This document shows, piece by piece, positions 11,746 to 23,116 of a stretch of DNA of 64,000 nt. The notes beneath the pieces are model-generated. The model saw only the letters and a list, made by a program, of their open reading frames with translations. It was not told the DNA's origin and made no database searches. Source of the stretch: Vesta saturnalis (lineage: Eukaryota; Arthropoda; Insecta; Coleoptera; Lampyridae); contig JARFJB010002087.1 of NCBI GenBank assembly GCA_036346205.1, forward strand, positions 11,912,501-11,976,500, in the 5' to 3' direction. The position numbers were made by a program, and so were the translations under genes. Within the stretch, counting starts at the first letter, position 1. Each line of letters starts with the position of its first letter.

Positions 11746-11849
11746 TGCATTTTTTGATCAAAAAGGGTATCGGAAGATGTACAATTAGATATCCTAACCG
11801 ATGCGCAATACAATCCACATGTAAGTTCCCGAACTTCAGCCTCCAATCA

Positions 11850-12545
11850 TAACATCAATCACAGGTCAGTTTTAACTTACATGAAAAAACATAAATGGCA
11901 CCCCTACAAAATTAATTTAGTTTAGGACTTAAATGAGGATGACCCTGACCGTAGATTAGAATTTGCGAGCACATGATGGACCGGTGTAACCAACATCCGC
12001 TTTTTGTTAAGAATATTGTTTTTTCAGATGAAGCCACATTTTGTGTAAACGGCACCGTTAATAGACCAAATTGTCGATACTGGGCACCGAAATATCCTCA
12101 CTGTATGATGAAATCATATACTCAATTCCCCCAAAAAGTTAACGAATGGGAGGGGAATTATTGGCAACAGAATCATCAGCCTGTTTTTCATAGACGGAAA
12201 TCTTACTGGTGGAAAATATTTAGACATATTAAGACAGCAAATAGTACCACAATTAATCGTGCTGTTCCCAAATGGTAATAATCCGTACGTACCAAATGAA
12301 GCTTTATAGTACTATCAAAACGTAGCTAGCCGCTATTATGATGCGAACGTTCGTCATTATTTAAACGAAATATTTCCTAATCAATGGATTGGGAAAAGGG
12401 GTTATCGAATGGCTAGCTAGGTCACGAGATCTTACTTCACTAGATTTTTTGTGGGGTTATTACAAAGTATACGCCAGTCGCATAAGCATAAGCAAAGGTT
12501 GGCTTACTGCCAATAAGTACGAGGATCTCAATTTGAGTACCTCGT
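11850..12545 (+). pseudogene. Tc1/mariner-superfamily transposase fragment (C-terminal two thirds)
   Basis: Plus-strand frames give KKHKWHPYKINLV (about 11882-11920), DLNEDDPDRRLEFAS, DRCNQHPLFVKNIVFSDEAT-F (about 11975-12040; first Asp in FSDEAT), CRYWAPKYPH, then a shifted frame with FFIDG and GGKYLDILRQQIVPQL. It continues with SRYYDANVRHYLNEIFPNQW (about 12325-12380) and RSRDLTSLDFLWGY (about 12425-12460), the usual 'RSPDLTPLDFFLWG' block with the third acidic residue. The second Asp block ('HDGAP') is lost. Stops and frameshifts are present. The gene points toward the right inverted repeat. Confidence 0.8.
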
Positions 12546-12815
12546 TTAAACTTCTTCTCGTTCAAATAACTAATAGATTTTTCTATTATTTTAAATTAAA
12601 AATCCTTTCCTGAAACTGTCTAACTTATTTTTGAAACTTTAACGACCTGTATCTCAAAATTATCAGCTTTAGAGTAATAGTGATACATACTACCGTTCTT
12701 AGAATTTAACTGTTTATTTAAATATGATCGAAAAAATACGAGTTTCTATTTAGAAAAAATTGGATCACATCATTACTACGTTATCATAGCGATGGTTATC
12801 TAAAATATTCACACT

Positions 12816-13092
<277 letters not shown>

Positions 13093-13120
<28 letters not shown>

Positions 13121-13121
13121 C
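13093..13121. repeat. Short (TA)n
   Basis: About 14 TA units directly after the TG array, mirroring the longer TA run at the left side of the 9.7-kb element. Confidence 0.9.
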
Positions 13122-13204
13122 AAAATCATAAGTGCTAATTCATTAAAATGCTCAAGGATTACTATTTAAAATCTGTTTATTATTAAACAATCAGTTACGT
13201 ACTT

Positions 13205-13430
13205 GTCGTGTGCAACCTTAAGCCGGTCCACGATGCGTCCAACGTTGGGTCAAACTTTGGATCCAATGTTGGGTCAAACGTTGCACAATAAACTTGGCAA
13301 ATGTATTCTCCCATACGATGCTACAAAGCTTGCGGTGAACAAATGCCACGAATAGGCTTCCAACGTTTTAGTTCGATAATTCACTGTCGTACGGATAGGT
13401 GTAAAATCGAAAAATAATAATATAATAAAA
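13205..13430. repeat. Probable left terminal region of a PIF/Harbinger element
   Basis: Two direct repeats TCCAA(C/T)GTTGGGTCAAAC at 13238-13255 and 13262-13279, with palindromic CCAACGTTGG cores, lie just upstream of the Harbinger start codon. Similar CCAACGTTGGACGCA words occur at about 20110, where the sequence reads like a related terminus in the opposite orientation. The exact terminal inverted repeat and 3-bp target duplication were not resolved. Confidence 0.45.
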
Positions 13431-16400
13431 TGGACGACCAAATAGCTGCCATTGCTGCGGGAATGGTGGTTACATGTTGTGGTAGAATCTTATTGGGAAA
13501 GAAGAGACCTAGAAGAAGGAGGTGGTGGATGGTTTCCCTCAATAAAGGTAGAAAACTAAGTAAGGAGGTAGGAATGCTGTATGTCCACACATGAAGTACA
13601 CAAGAGGATTTTATTTTCCACTTTACGACAAAAAGTCACAAGAAACAAGAAATTCTGCTTGTTGACGTCTGTAGCGGGCTTAACTATATAAGTATTTTAA
13701 TTATTACCATTTCATTTTTTTTTAATAACAATAACGTACTTATATTTTCTAAGCCGATTTTGATGAAATTTCTTGGTATACATTTTAGGATAATAAAATA
13801 TAAATAATCTAAAAGAAATATTGCCTATATTAACCTATACAATAATAGGTACCTATACACCAAAAATCCTAAAAGGTGGTTAGAATAGGTACCTATTTTC
13901 TATTATTCAATTTATACTGCGATTATAATGGGATTTCACATACCTATCCTGCATTTTTGTGTAGTGTTATTTTCTTTTAATATTTGTACTCCGTTGATTA
14001 AAATACCACAATACATTTTAGTTATAATGGTTCAAACATGCTAACTGATTTAAGAAGGAGCCCTCCGGAAAATTTTTGTCGAATGTCTGCAGAAGATTTT
14101 GAACTAATTTTAACCAAAATTGGACCACGAATTATGAAGCAAGACACAAATATGCTGAAAGCCATTCCTATTCAAGAACGTCTAGCGATCACTCTTCGGT
14201 TTTTAGCGACTGGAGACAGCTATACCAGCCTTGGTTATCTGTTTAAAGTGTCAAACCAGGTGATCAGCATTATTGTGCCAGTAGTATGTAATGCTATTAA
14301 TGAAGCACTCAAAGATGAAATAAAAGTAAGTAATACTTATACTTTATTTATATTATATTTTATATTAACATAAAAATAATCTGATGGATGCTAAGTAACT
14401 AACAAGAAACAAAACAACAAAATCCTTAACTAATTCATCAAAAAAATAAAGTATTATTCTAAGAAAAAAAATAAGAATATAAAAAATAGAACAGTTTATC
14501 ATATATTGTTTAGTGAGACGTTCATTCTGCAAAACTAGAATAGAAATTGGCAACTGATTCTGTGTTCTTTTTATATTGGACTGTTTGGTGTAAGGTGAAG
14601 TAGGAGATGATGGTGGCTGGGTGATTGTTGAATAGAAAGATGAAGGAATCCTTGATGAATCATTGGGATCTTGATATTGATGGTTGAAAGGTGGACTAGG
14701 AGATGGTGGCTGGGTTAGTGGTGAGGAGGAAGATGACGCAATCGATGATGTAGTCGTAGAAGATTGATACTGTTGGCTGTAAGGCGGACTTGGAGATGGT
14801 GGCCGGGTGAGTGTTGAATGAAAAGATGGAGGAATCCTTGATGAATCATTGGGAACTTGATATTGATAGCTAAAAGGTGGACTAGGAGATGGTGGTTGGG
14901 TTAGTGCTGAGTGGGAAGATAAAGCAATCGACTGATGACTGTAAGGCGGACTAGGAAATGGTTGGATGGTTATTGAATGAGGAATTGTACTAGATGAACT
15001 AGCAGATGGATTATTAGACGTAAGTGATATGACCTCATTATATTCTGCTTGAAACACTAAGTGGTCAATTTGATTTTGTAAAATTAACCTGGTTCCAATT
15101 GATAGTTTTCTCAACTTTTCAGCTAATAATTGACTGTAAAGACCTGCTGCATCTTGTTGAGATTGTACTGGTCTATTAGTCAAAACCTGAAGTGCCGCGC
15201 TCGCTGTTTTTAAATGGTTTGTTACTTCTGCAGTATTACTCATTGGCCGTTTCCTTTTTGCTGTTGTTTGAGGTTTCTGGAACTGATATTCAAGTTCGCT
15301 TTGAGTTTCCGTTGTGACAGTATCAAGACCACTCTGACTCAATTCCTGTGGCTCAATTATTTCCCTGTTCCTTGAACTTCGCTCTCAAGTTCAGCACCAG
15401 TCACCTGATCCTAAAAATAATCACTATCAGAACAAAAAATAGATTGATAAGAAATTAGAAATAGGTCAAATTTGGACACTGCAATTCGGTACAGACTGTA
15501 TAGTGTATTTTTAAAATGATTGCACGTTACACGAAATGTAGACTTCACTGTCGTAAGAAAAACCCAGTATAAGATACCTATACATAGAACAATAATGATA
15601 ATTTTGTTTTAAAAAGATTAATTATTAACAAATCTAAATTTTTTATTACAAATATTTGTTTTTCAGCTCCCAAAATCAGAACAGGAATGGATGGAAGTTG
15701 CAAATGGATTTGAACGCCAGTGGAATTTCCCACATTGTGTGGGTGCTATAGACAGGAAGCACGTTATACTACAAGCTCCATTTAATAGCGAATCTGAATA
15801 TTTTAACTATAAGAAGTCCTATAGTATAATACTTATGGCTTTAGTGGATTCGGACTATTGCTTCACGTTCGTCGACATTGGCGCACAAGGAAGAATGATG
15901 CAGGTGTTTTTGCAAATACAAGGCTCTATCAAAAATTATTCAGGGTGAACTTTTACTACCACCAATGGAACCTTTATCAGGACGCCAAAAACCAGTACCC
16001 TATGTTTTGTAGGAGATGACGCGTTTCCATGGGCAGTAATCTTTTAAAGCCATACTCTGGAACTTATGCCAAAAATAGTATGGAAAGAATTTTCAACTAT
16101 CGACTTAGCCGTGCGCGTAGGATCGTCGAAAATGTATTTGGAATATTAGCATCAGTGTTTCGATTGCTTAGAGCTCCTATGGTGCTAGAGTCTGAAAAAG
16201 CTGCGTTAATATGCATGACATGCTCATTACTGCATAATTTTTTACGGAGAAGTAAGACATCTAGAAACAGATATACACCAAGTGGCACTTTTGATGCCGA
16301 GGTAAATGGACAAGTAACAGATGGAGCATGGCGTAGACACAACAATATGAATTCATTAAGTGCACTGTCTAAAACGGCAAGAAAACCATCTCAAGAAGCA

Positions 16401-16447
16401 AAAGACGTTCAGAAAGAATTTACTGAATTATATAAATTAAGTATTAT
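13430..16447 (+). pseudogene. PIF/Harbinger transposase, split by an intron and frameshifted
   Basis: Exon 1 (13430-about 13560) encodes MDDQIAAIAAGMVV and a KKRPRRRRWWM basic stretch typical of the family start. Exon 2 (about 14017-14327) encodes FCRMSAEDFELIL, then LAITLRFLATGDSYTSLGYL, ending at AAAA|GTAAGT. Exon 3 opens after TTTTTCAG (15661-15666) with LPKSEQEWMEVANGFERQWN. The first catalytic Asp is in GAIDRKH (about 15740), the second in NDAGVFANTRLY (about 15893, shifted frame), then FVGDDAFPW (about 16009). The Glu is in RRIVENVFGILASVFR (about 16117-16163). At least three frame changes between 15890 and 16040 break it, although the last block is open to 16447. It acts by DDE cut-and-paste; this copy looks dead, unless the indels are sequencing errors. 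Confidence 0.83.
14365..15410 (-). CDS. C-terminal part of Harbinger-associated MADF/Myb-like protein
   Basis: Minus-strand open frame inside the transposase intron. It contains a KRKRPM basic stretch, then AGLYSQLLAEKLRKLSIGTR (about 15150-15090) and IDHLVFQAEYNEV, the BESS-like oligomerisation end common in MADF proteins. Ser/Pro-rich repeats (a PPSPSPP-type unit at least three times, 14960-14590) precede the end. A 3' splice site (TTATTTTTAG|G) lies at about 15411 on the minus strand. The frame after that site runs only to TAA near 15361, so a frameshift separates DQVTGAELESEVQG from the main frame. Second accessory protein of the element; needed with the transposase in the family. Confidence 0.6.
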
Positions 16448-16476
16448 ATTTTTATTTTTATTGATAATAAACTTAC

Positions 16477-16820
16477 TTCTGAACATAGAGACGATTGTCT
16501 CTCTCTCTTGTGGCTCTTATAAACCGGTCAATTTCATTGTAGGCAAACCATGAAGGTTTGTAGACATGGTCACTGCCTGATCCTGTTGTGGTAGAATCTA
16601 CTACTCTTTTTCTCAAAGTTCTGTATGTTGCGAAAATAGACTCTTTTTTTTTCTTAAGCTCGTTCACGGAAAAGTCGACAGACATCTCCCTTGAGATATC
16701 AACCCAAGCATCTTGTAACGCATTTCTGTTTTTGTGGCCTTTATGTTGGGGATTCCATAAAATTGGATAGTTTTCATACAATTGAATAAATTCGAGAATT
16801 AGGTCATTATTCCACTCCAT
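16477..16820 (-). CDS. MADF-domain exon of the Harbinger accessory protein
   Basis: Starts MEWNNDLILEFIQLYENYPI. Trp3, Leu7, Tyr15 and the P-LW pattern, followed by HKGHKNRNALQDAWVDISRE and LKKKKESIFATYRTLRKRV, are a clear MADF DNA-binding domain (about residues 5-95). The exon ends at GTAAGT (minus strand, 16476-16471). Continuation is the minus-strand frame at 14365-15410, so the transposase's last exon lies inside this gene's intron and this gene's last exon lies inside the transposase's intron. Two opposed genes (transposase plus MADF/Myb-like) are normal for PIF/Harbinger elements. Confidence 0.75.
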
Positions 16821-16848
16821 TGTTGGCCTGAAAAAATAATGTAAGATA

Positions 16849-16964
16849 CAGGGTATGTCACAAATAATGTAGCAAACTTAAACTGCTGTTTAAAAGATGT
16901 TCACCAAAAACGTTCTATTTAGGGTTTCAATAACAATATGATTTTTTTTAAACTGGACACCCTG
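16849..16964. mobile_element. 116-bp MITE, CAGGGT ends, TA-flanked
   Basis: Left TA|CAGGGTATGTCA and right TGGACACCCTG|TA are inverted ends with TA duplications, as for Tc1/mariner-derived MITEs. No coding capacity. Related ends occur at 20739, 26107, 19629 and 42897. Confidence 0.6.
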
Positions 16965-17740
16965 TATAAGTGAAAATCGCATGACGTGTCAAAAATTTCT
17001 GAAAATTACCTTACAAATGTCAAAATATCTTAACATTTCTTCAATTAATTTTTATTTCTTTTCCACGGAAAACTTTGATGTAAATTTTTGTTTCTAATTT
17101 TTCAATTGATTAGCAACTCTTTGCTGTAGAAGTTTCGCCTGCAGCAGTGCAGATGTAGAGTAACACTAAAATGGAAAAATGGTTCCAAAGTCGAGATGCA
17201 CTGGGAAAACTCCAATCAATTGAAAATGGTTTTTAAAAAACGTTAAGGAATTATGGTTCTCATTACATTTCTGATATTACACTGAACACAGTGGTAATTT
17301 TTTTTTGTCTACGTGTTGAGAAAAGTTCGGTTTGTAACATAATAGCATAACAGTAAAAATAATTTATGGAAGTGTGATACAGACGTTTTTTTAAATGTGT
17401 TTAGTGACGTCGATAGCACTACAATCAACATTTCAAACATATTAGAATATGTATGTATGTACGAGATCGCATGAAATAGCAAATGTTGTTTACTCAATTT
17501 TTATGCGTTTAATAAAAATACAAAACAGTATAAGTTGTACATTTACTTTACGAAAAAAAAATTTGTTTGGGAAATGATTTTCATACCCCAGTCATTTAAT
17601 ACGTCTTTGGAAAAAAAATTTTGAATTAATGAAATATAATCACAATTACTGTGAAGTATTTATTGAATAAATGACAATATTATAATCACTGCCTTTTTTG
17701 AATCACACTTAATTAATAACAAAATCACACATCATAAATT
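16965..17740. other. No gene recognised
   Basis: AT-rich sequence. From about 17540 the text becomes homopolymer-heavy and looks like degraded repeat of the region near 20.8 kb; nothing functional could be supported. Confidence 0.4.
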
Positions 17741-17744
17741 TTTT

Positions 17745-18665
17745 CAAACTTTATAGATATTTACTGAAAACGATACTGTTTTTAAAACGATAAATGTATA
17801 TAAAAACAATAGAAAATACATTATTTAAAACCTAAAGGTAGGTTTTTTAATAGTGAAAGTTTATTTTCACATTAATGTTTGGTTATGCCGGTACCAAAAA
17901 TTTTCGTGTGGGTGAAACCAAAAGGGAACCATGCTGTCATATTTTTAAATAATACTAAGAAATAAATTGATATTAAAGAAACTTTCTTGTTAGTCTGGTG
18001 GGGTCTGATAGAAAAGGTTCAAAAGTATCGCCCTGGCGCACAAGTTTCACGCAGCGCTTTGGCTCCATGTATCTGCCGATATTACCCGTTCTAACGATCG
18101 CTAGTACAGGTTTACAGTAGAGATTATAGCACTAGTTATTTTCCTTTTTAAAGACTAAAAAACATTTTAATAGTCGACGTAAGTTGTTTTTTCATTATAT
18201 ATAGGCATGCATGTATAGTGTATCCTTATAGCCTGTTATAGTGGAAAATAATATTTGTTCTTATATTGCTCATACATTTATGGTTTATTTTTTATATTAT
18301 TTGATTTTTTATTGTACCCTTTTACTTTGTTAGTGACAAAAAATTTATTTTCAGATGATGATTTTGGGGAGGAATTCTAGCCCTTTTGAAGAGAAAAACA
18401 AAGCTGAGGTTCAGAACATAAACAAATAAGGACATAGGCAGACAACTGCAACTTCGACGAAGAAGAAAATCTAGTTCAACATAACTCTGACTCCTAAAAA
18501 AATTTCTGAAATGGATAACAACATGGATCCATTTTATTTGGGTTGGACAAATTCCAAAATGGTTCAAGATAATTGTTTCAAAAAAAAGTAAAAGAAAAAT
18601 AAAATTTACCACAAAAGACAGTTCAGAGGGAAACGAATTGGAAATTTTTGTGACAAAGAATGTTA
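17745..18665. repeat. Error-ridden duplicate of 20.9-21.9 kb
   Basis: Aligns by eye with about 20920-21870: shared GATCGCTAGTACAGGTTTAC, AATAGTCGACGTAAGTTG, GGCATGCATGTATAGTG and ATGGATAACAACATGG blocks, separated by small indels that mostly lengthen homopolymers. It holds the N-terminal part of the piggyBac relic and ends in the T run. Confidence 0.8.
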
Positions 18666-18666
18666 C

Positions 18667-19228
<562 letters not shown>

Positions 19229-20190
19229 CTTGTTACTTTTGTTAAAACTTAAAACTGGCATTAAACTGATGTATCGAATAAGCGCCCTAGCCTTTTAAGT
19301 TTGAATTGCTATTGAAACACTGAATAAAACACGTTTTGGTGAATATCTTTAAACTGTTAAAATTTTGATAATGTATTTAGCAAAAGTTTTGTTTATTATT
19401 TCCGCATTTAGTGATATACATACGTTCATGGGCCGGGTTCTATTTAAAATAAAAAGAAAAGGCACTTTAGAGTTTCAAAACTTTGACAGTAAATACTGGA
19501 GACCCTGTACAATTCATATCGCCCAAATTTGGTCAGCATAATTATTAACCCTTGCTTAACAAGTTCCTGATTTAAATCTAATACCCATCCACCAGTCGAT
19601 TTTTCGTAGATGCAATAGTGGTATAAAACGGACACCCTGTATACCTATGTATTCGTATGCAAATTTTCAGTTTTATACGACAATTAAAATTTAAAATTTG
19701 GGCGTCCTCCTCCGCAGGCCTGTACCAGTTGAAAAACTCAATATTTTGTATTATCATACTTATCCAAATAAAATATGTATGCAAAATTTCAGCTCAATCA
19801 AGCAAGATTTGGCCCATACCTACACCTACACACTAAACACGGCAAGTTAAATAAAAGCTTGTAAATTGTAAATGTAAATACTGTAAAATTTTAAATAAAC
19901 ATCTAAATAATCAACAGAAATACAGGAATTATTCGTTATACTTACTGCGACTTAACATTTAACTTAAAACAGTTTCCAGCGCCACTGGCAACTCAAACAC
20001 GTAAAATAAGATTCGCGCGTCGTATGGGACTGTCACGAACGTTGCTTTCCTGGACGCACCTTTGACGCGGGTCAATTTTACCGACAAGAGCCCGAACTTG
20101 CCATGCGGCCAACGTTGGACGCATGGCAACGTTCTCCACGCTGTGGCAAACACCTTCAGAAGGTGTTCGCCACATCGTGTGGGATCGATA
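19229..20190. other. No gene; transposon-end traces
   Basis: Contains two right-type ends of the CAGGGT family (GGAGACCCTGTA near 19500 and GGACACCCTGTA near 19630). At about 19990-20190 there is a GC-richer block with CCAACGTTGGACGCA words and a 14-bp hairpin (TGGCAAACACCTTC with its complement one base later, about 20133-20174), resembling a Harbinger-type terminus. Confidence 0.4.
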
Positions 20191-20290
20191 TGGCCACATG
20201 ATAGTACTACAAATAGTAACTGTTATCATGTAAGTTAATACAATATCCTGTTAACAAACTCATATTAAGTTTCTATCGAATCGAATTTAT

Positions 20291-20360
20291 AACCACTGTA
20301 GCTCAGTTTGTAGAGCATTTAGTCAATGAGAAGGGCTAGGTTCGAATTTTAAATCTCTTA
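20291..20360 (+). repeat. tRNA-derived SINE head (unit A)
   Basis: Pol III-type A box (TAGCTCAGTTTGTAGAGC, with D-stem GCTC/GAGC) and B box (GGTTCGAATTT) at tRNA spacing. The anticodon and T stems do not pair, so this is not a working tRNA. The same sequence occurs in unit B at 25650. Confidence 0.6.
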
Positions 20361-20738
20361 AATTTTTCGGTGTTATTTAGTCGGAAGATCCTGGCTATTA
20401 TTAGAAATAAAAAAAATGTTATAGCGCCGATCTATATCAGACTTAGATGTACATCGAATAAAATAGTTTCATCCTATAGGGTGTTCGATAATTGCAGGAC
20501 CCTATATTTATTTAATTTTATTATTATTTGTCTTGTTGAATGCTAAAAACGGTACTTCGTTTTCAAATTTATTTGGCGTTGCCAAGTTAGAGCATTCTTC
20601 TTTAAAAAGTGAAAATTTATACCTTTACTTAAATTGTTCTGAAGACTTTAATATTAACAGTAGAACTGTAAGGTTTGGCAGACGGGTAAACAAGATCTTG
20701 CTCTATCTTTTGACCTTCATACTTCTGATTATACTATA

Positions 20739-20813
20739 CTGGTGTTTACAAAATATGGTCAATTTTGCAAATTTGAAATGACCATAACTTTTGTTTTTAA
20801 ATGGAACACCCTG
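20739..20813. mobile_element. Short MITE, CAGGGTGT-type ends (unit A)
   Basis: TA|CTGGTGTTTAC at the left and GGAACACCCTG|TA at the right; the unit B copy is 26107-26184. Same terminal family as the 116-bp MITE at 16849. Confidence 0.5.
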
Positions 20814-21199
20814 TATTTTATCATGTCATCGTGTTCTGTTTTAATTCTCTTACTTTTTATTAAGCATGTAATATACCTAACGTTAAGCACGTCAAGCAAT
20901 TCGTATAGATATTGCCATTTACTGAAAACGATATCTGTAATTGGTATCGAAACGATAATGTATAAAATATCACTAGAAAATACATTATTTAAAACCTAAA
21001 AGGTAGGCATTTTAATTAATAGGTGAAAGTTTGCATTTTCACACATTAATGTTGTACGTTATGGCATTTTTAGGTACTTTGAAAACATTTTCGTGTAGAG
21101 GTCGAAACTGCAAACAGCTGACACACCATCATGCTGTCACATTTTAAATAATACTAAGACTAATCAGTTGATAGCTGCACAATAAAGAATTATCCTTAA

Positions 21200-23112
21200 T
21201 CATGAGTCTGGTCTGACTAGAAATGTTTAGTATCGACGCAGTTTCACAGATGTATCTGCGATAATTGACCCGTTCTAACGATCGCTAGTACAGGTTTACA
21301 GTAGAGATTATAGCACTAGTTATTTCAATTTCTTAACAAAGTAACAAACATTTAATAGTCGACGTAAGTTGTTTTTTCATTATATACTAGGCATGCATGT
21401 ATAGTGTATCCTTATAGCCTGTTATAGTGGAAAATATATTGTTCTTATATTGCTCATACATTTATGGTTTATTTATATTATTTGATTTTTATTGTACCTT
21501 TTACTGTTTAAGTGACAAAAAATTTATTTTCAGATACAAGATGGATTTTGGGAAGAGCACTAGATTTAGCCCTTTATGAAGAAAAAAACAAAGCTGAGGT
21601 TCAGAACATAAACTAAATAGAGGACATAGGCAGACAACTGCAACTTCACGGAAGAAAATCTAGTTCAACATAACTTGACTCCTAAGAAGAAATTTCTGAA
21701 ATGGATAACAACATGGATCCATTTTATTTGGGTATGGACAAATTCCAAAATGGTTCAAGATGCCAATTGTTTCAAAAAAAAAAAGTAAAAAATAAAATTT
21801 ACCACAAGAAGACAGTTCAGAGAAAAATCCCCTTGAATTGGGAAATTTTTGTGACTTTACAAGAAATCGGTTGGAACCAACGGAAAGAAAATAATCGTAT
21901 TCAAAAAAAAAAAAAAAGATACAACTATTGAAGAACTCTGTGCTTTGGTCTGCTATATCTGGCAATTCTATCGTTCGGCAGACAAAATTTGACGATCGGA
22001 CTTCAGATGACACTGGTGTTAAAGTTCAGAAAGACAATGCCTTTATATAGATTCAGGTTTTATTGGCAGCTCTAAGGTTTGATGAATCAAAAACTGAACG
22101 AGCGTCAAAAATTGATAATCTTGCCGCCATCAGAACCATATTTGACCAATTCACATCCCAATGTAAAGCAGTCTATTCTCCCAGTGAATATTTGACAATA
22201 CGAACAGCCAATCGTTTCGTGCTCATTCTCCCATTCCAAATAATTTTTATGGAAAAAATATTTGCCTAGTGGATGCAAGATGTTTTTATACCGTGAATAT
22301 GGAGGTTTACGTCAAGTCCCGAAGGACCTTTAAACAATAGTGGTGAAGAAATCGTCATCGCCTTATTGAACAATATCTAAAACCGCAATATAACATTTGA
22401 TAATTGGTTCACTATACTGATGACTATTACTTTTGAACATCGTCTCACTTTTGGTTGGAAAAAGAGCTGACATAAAATGGCCCTCGAGCATGTTTTGTTT
22501 CCAGAAAATGTGTGTTACATGTAAAAAAAAAAATGTCTTCCTTTCTCCACTCTAACCATGATGATGCAATAGATCAAAAACAAATGAAAAAAAACCAGAA
22601 ATAGTGACATTTTAAATTTGACTAAACGTCGATACAATGGACAAACTTTCAGCTACCTATGACGTTTCAAAAAATTCAGGTGGCCACTCACCGTTTTTTT
22701 CAATTTTGAATACAGCTGCTATTAATGCTGATGTTGTGTTCTGTGATAATACCGATAACTAGATGCCCAGACGTGCTTTTGAAGAACTAGGTCATCAATT
22801 GGTGGAGAATCAACAAACTCAAAGACAAAGCAATGTAAAATTCCATGAACACTAATCCAGTAGCTGGACCCGCGATCAAATTAAAAATAAAAATTTTAAA
22901 TTTTTTTTAAGAATGCATCGATGATACTGTAAAAACAGACTAGTTTCGCATTTCTTGTAACCATAAGATAATATTTCTAATTTTAAACTATTTTCCACAT
23001 TGGTTTTTTTTTATATAAAAATATTTTGTTAAAAAAGTATTTTAAAAAAAAACTCACAATTCATTTCTTATAAACCCCAAGACTAATCCAGTTTAGCCCA
23101 CCAATAACGGGG
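21200..23112 (+). pseudogene. piggyBac-family element relic with TTAA duplications
   Basis: Flanked by TTAA (21196-21199 and 23113-23116); unit B has one TTAA (26576-26579) at the same place, i.e. the empty site. Frames include LRFDESKTERASKIDNLAAI and RTIFDQFTSQCKAVYSPSEY (22070-22190), then DARCFYTVNMEVYV (22275-22320), EEIVIALIEQYL and DNWFT (about 22400), the usual piggyBac order before and after the first catalytic Asp. Many frameshifts and stops; no intact catalytic set. Part of the breakage may be sequence error, since the neighbouring bases are also poor. Confidence 0.75.
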
Positions 23113-23116
23113 TTAA

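Noticed and set aside
9999..11846. Long ORFs (up to 615 codons) in TG/CA arrays, also at 12.8-13.1, 55.1-56.7, 60.4-61.1 and 62.9-64.0 kb
   Set aside because: They translate microsatellite repeats (His-Thr, Cys-Val, Asp-Thr, Ser-Val); ORFs exist in several frames on both strands at once.
20291..20360. A working tRNA gene
   Set aside because: A and B boxes and the D stem fit, but the anticodon stem and T stem do not pair and the acceptor ends do not match; kept as a SINE head.
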